Shown here: in pieces, positions 62,602 through 64,000 of the stretch
Layout of the letters: each line of letters begins with the position of its first letter
How positions within the stretch are numbered: position 1 is the stretch's first letter
Assembly (NCBI GenBank): GCA_963793005.1
Contig: CAWBYP010000002.1
Span: 1,798,001 to 1,862,000 of the forward strand
Direction: 5' to 3'
From: RPQJ01 sp963793005
GTDB taxonomy: Bacteria; Pseudomonadota; Gammaproteobacteria; Steroidobacterales; Steroidobacteraceae
DNA: 64,000 bases
The notes under the pieces: generated by a model
What the model was told of the DNA's origin: nothing
What the model saw: only the letters and a program-made list of their open reading frames with translations
The model's database searches: none
Translations under genes and position numbers: made by a program

Positions 62602-64000
62602 CTAACCGGGCAGCCTCGAGAGATCTGCGGCGTGCATGAACAGCGACCGCAGCCGCCCGAGCAAGGCGAGCCTGTTGGCCCGTAGCGCCGGATCGTCGGC
62701 CATCACCATCACCGAATCGAAGAACTCGTCCACGGCCCCCCGTAATACCGACAGGTCCTGCAGGGCTTCGGTGTAGTTCCGTGCCTTGAACTTGGGCTCG
62801 ACCATGCGCGCGATCGCAGTCAGTTGCTCGCCCAGGATCTGCTCGGCCGGGTCGCGAAGCAGGTCCTCGTCGATGGTTTCCCCGATCGGCCCGGGCGCCT
62901 TGCGCAGGATGTTGGCGATGCGCTTGTTGGCTGCGGCCAGGCTCTGGGCGTCGGGCAGCCGCAGGAATTCCGCCAGCGCCCGCAGCCGGGAGTCGAAGTC
63001 GAGCGGTGAGGCAGGTCGGGTCGCGAGCACCGCGTCGAACATCTCGGGCGTGATCGCTAGGCCGGCGTCGCCTTCCAGGTAGTAGGCGCGCAGGCGCTCG
63101 AACACGTAGTCGTAGACCTCGGCGGCGGTGTTCTCCGGCGCCGCGAATGGCAGTGCCGCGAGCGCATTGCGGATCAGCTGCGGCAGGTCCAGCTCGAGCC
63201 GGCGCTCCACAGCGATGCGCAGCAGGCCCAGTGCCGCGCGTCGCAGCCCGAACGGGTCGCGCGTGCCGGTCGGTTTCTGCCCTGTCGCAAAAATGCCCGC
63301 GATAGTGTCGAGTCTGTCGGCGATGGCAACCGCCATGCCCGTGCTGGTCGAAGGCAAGTTCGTCGCCCGCGAAGCGCGGCAGGTACTGCTCGCGCATCGC
63401 TTCGCAGACCTCGGCCGCCTCGCCATCGAGCTCGGCGTAGTAACGCCCCATCAGGCCCTGCAGTTCCGGGAACTCGCCGACCATCGAGGTCAGCAGGTCG
63501 CACTTGCAGATGTCGGCTGCGCGGCGCGCGAGCGCGGCGTCTCCGCCGATTCCCGCCGCGATGTCCGTGGCCAGCGCGCTGACTCGCGCGGACTTGTCGT
63601 ACAGCGAGCCGAGCTGGGTCTGGAAGGTCACGCGCTTGAGCGCTTCGCGGTGCGAGTCCAGGCGGTGCTTGCGGTCCGAGGCCCAGAAGAAGGCCGCGTC
63701 GCTCAGCCTCGGGCGCACCACGCGCTCGTTGCCGGCGATCACCTGCGCGGGGTCAGAGCTCTCGATGTTCGACACGGTGATGAACCATGGCATCAGCCGC
63801 CCGTCCGCGTCGCGCACCGGGAAGTAGCGCTGGTGATCCTGCATGGTCGCGATCGGTACTTCGGCCGGCAGCTCCAGGAACTTAGCATCGAAGCGACCGG
63901 CAAGCGGCACGGGCCACTCGACCAGCGCCGTCACTTCGTCGAGCAGCGCATCCTCGATGACCGCCGTGCCGTGGAGGCCGGCCGCGATGGCGGCTACGCC
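62602..64000 (-). CDS. glyS: glycyl-tRNA synthetase beta subunit, 5' end outside window, one-base frameshift
   Basis: The 3' part of glyS in two frames. From the window edge to about 63358 the frame reads IEDALLDEVTALVEWPVPLA, VPIATMQDHQRYFPV, and MREQYLPRFAGDEL; from about 63357 to 62602 the adjacent frame continues LPSTSTGMAVAIADRLDTIA, KPTGTRDPFGLRRAALGLLR and ends LSRLPG. A T too many at 63356-63357 accounts for the change. GlyS charges tRNA-Gly with GlyQ, and is essential, so a sequence error is more likely than a real break. Start and glyQ are beyond the window. Confidence 0.93.

Overview
This is GC-rich bacterial chromosomal DNA containing the replication-origin region of a gammaproteobacterium. 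The block rpmH-rnpA-yidD-yidC-mnmE-mnmG-rsmG-parA-parB-atpIBEFHAGDC-glmU-glmS on the minus strand, facing dnaA-dnaN-recF-gyrB on the plus strand, is the gene order around oriC in pseudomonads and xanthomonads. Together with an AcnD/PrpF-type methylcitrate cycle, fused CysNC and a WS/DGAT enzyme, it suggests a Xanthomonadales-, Nevskiales- or Steroidobacter-like lineage. No 16S gene is present, so the genus cannot be set.

Layout: 0-9.3 kb is accessory: a DUF1254 gene cut by the window edge, a nitroreductase, an SDR-GST pair, a phasin-like protein with a histone-like tail, a barnase-type RNase with its barstar, an ECF sigma/anti-sigma operon with a secreted protein, a DUF1810 protein and dgkA. 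9.4-23.6 kb is core: glmS, glmU, the nine-gene ATP synthase operon, parB, parA and rsmG. 23.6-41.5 kb separates rsmG from its usual neighbour mnmG. It carries the methylcitrate operon prpB-prpC-acnD-prpF (propionyl-CoA to pyruvate plus succinate), a MaoC-like protein, a TPR membrane protein, sulfate activation (cysD, cysNC) overlapping an AcuI-like reductase, an MBL hydrolase, a cytochrome c4, a SIMPL protein, an NfeD-like protein and an OppA-type lipoprotein. 41.5-49.5 kb is mnmG, a small metallopeptidase, a WS/DGAT, mnmE, yidC, yidD, rnpA and rpmH.

At about 49.5 kb the coding strand switches. dnaA, dnaN, recF and gyrB run rightward. The dnaA-dnaN gap looks like a complete origin: DnaA-box-like sites, a short GC-rich spacer, then TAG/TAA triplets and AT-rich DNA. 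recF contains two parS sites that should be the targets of the ParAB system encoded 30 kb away. 56-64 kb holds an OPT transporter interrupted by a one-base frameshift, a class A beta-lactamase, a LysR regulator divergent from a sulfatase with an operator-like palindrome between them, a PlsC acyltransferase and the 3' part of glyS, also with a one-base frameshift. Because glyS is essential, both frameshifts are more likely sequence errors than true lesions.

Other points of note: three families of short palindromic repeats each supply the TAG stop codon of a minus-strand gene (glmU, atpC, acnD); one forms a perfect 21-bp hairpin inside the prp operon. rnpA has no ATG, GTG or TTG start and may begin at a CTG overlapping the rpmH stop. 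Two storage-lipid-type proteins carry similar lysine/arginine-rich tails. No CRISPR array, prophage, transposase, rRNA or tRNA gene was seen. No single locus clearly amounts to a new defence or biosynthetic system.
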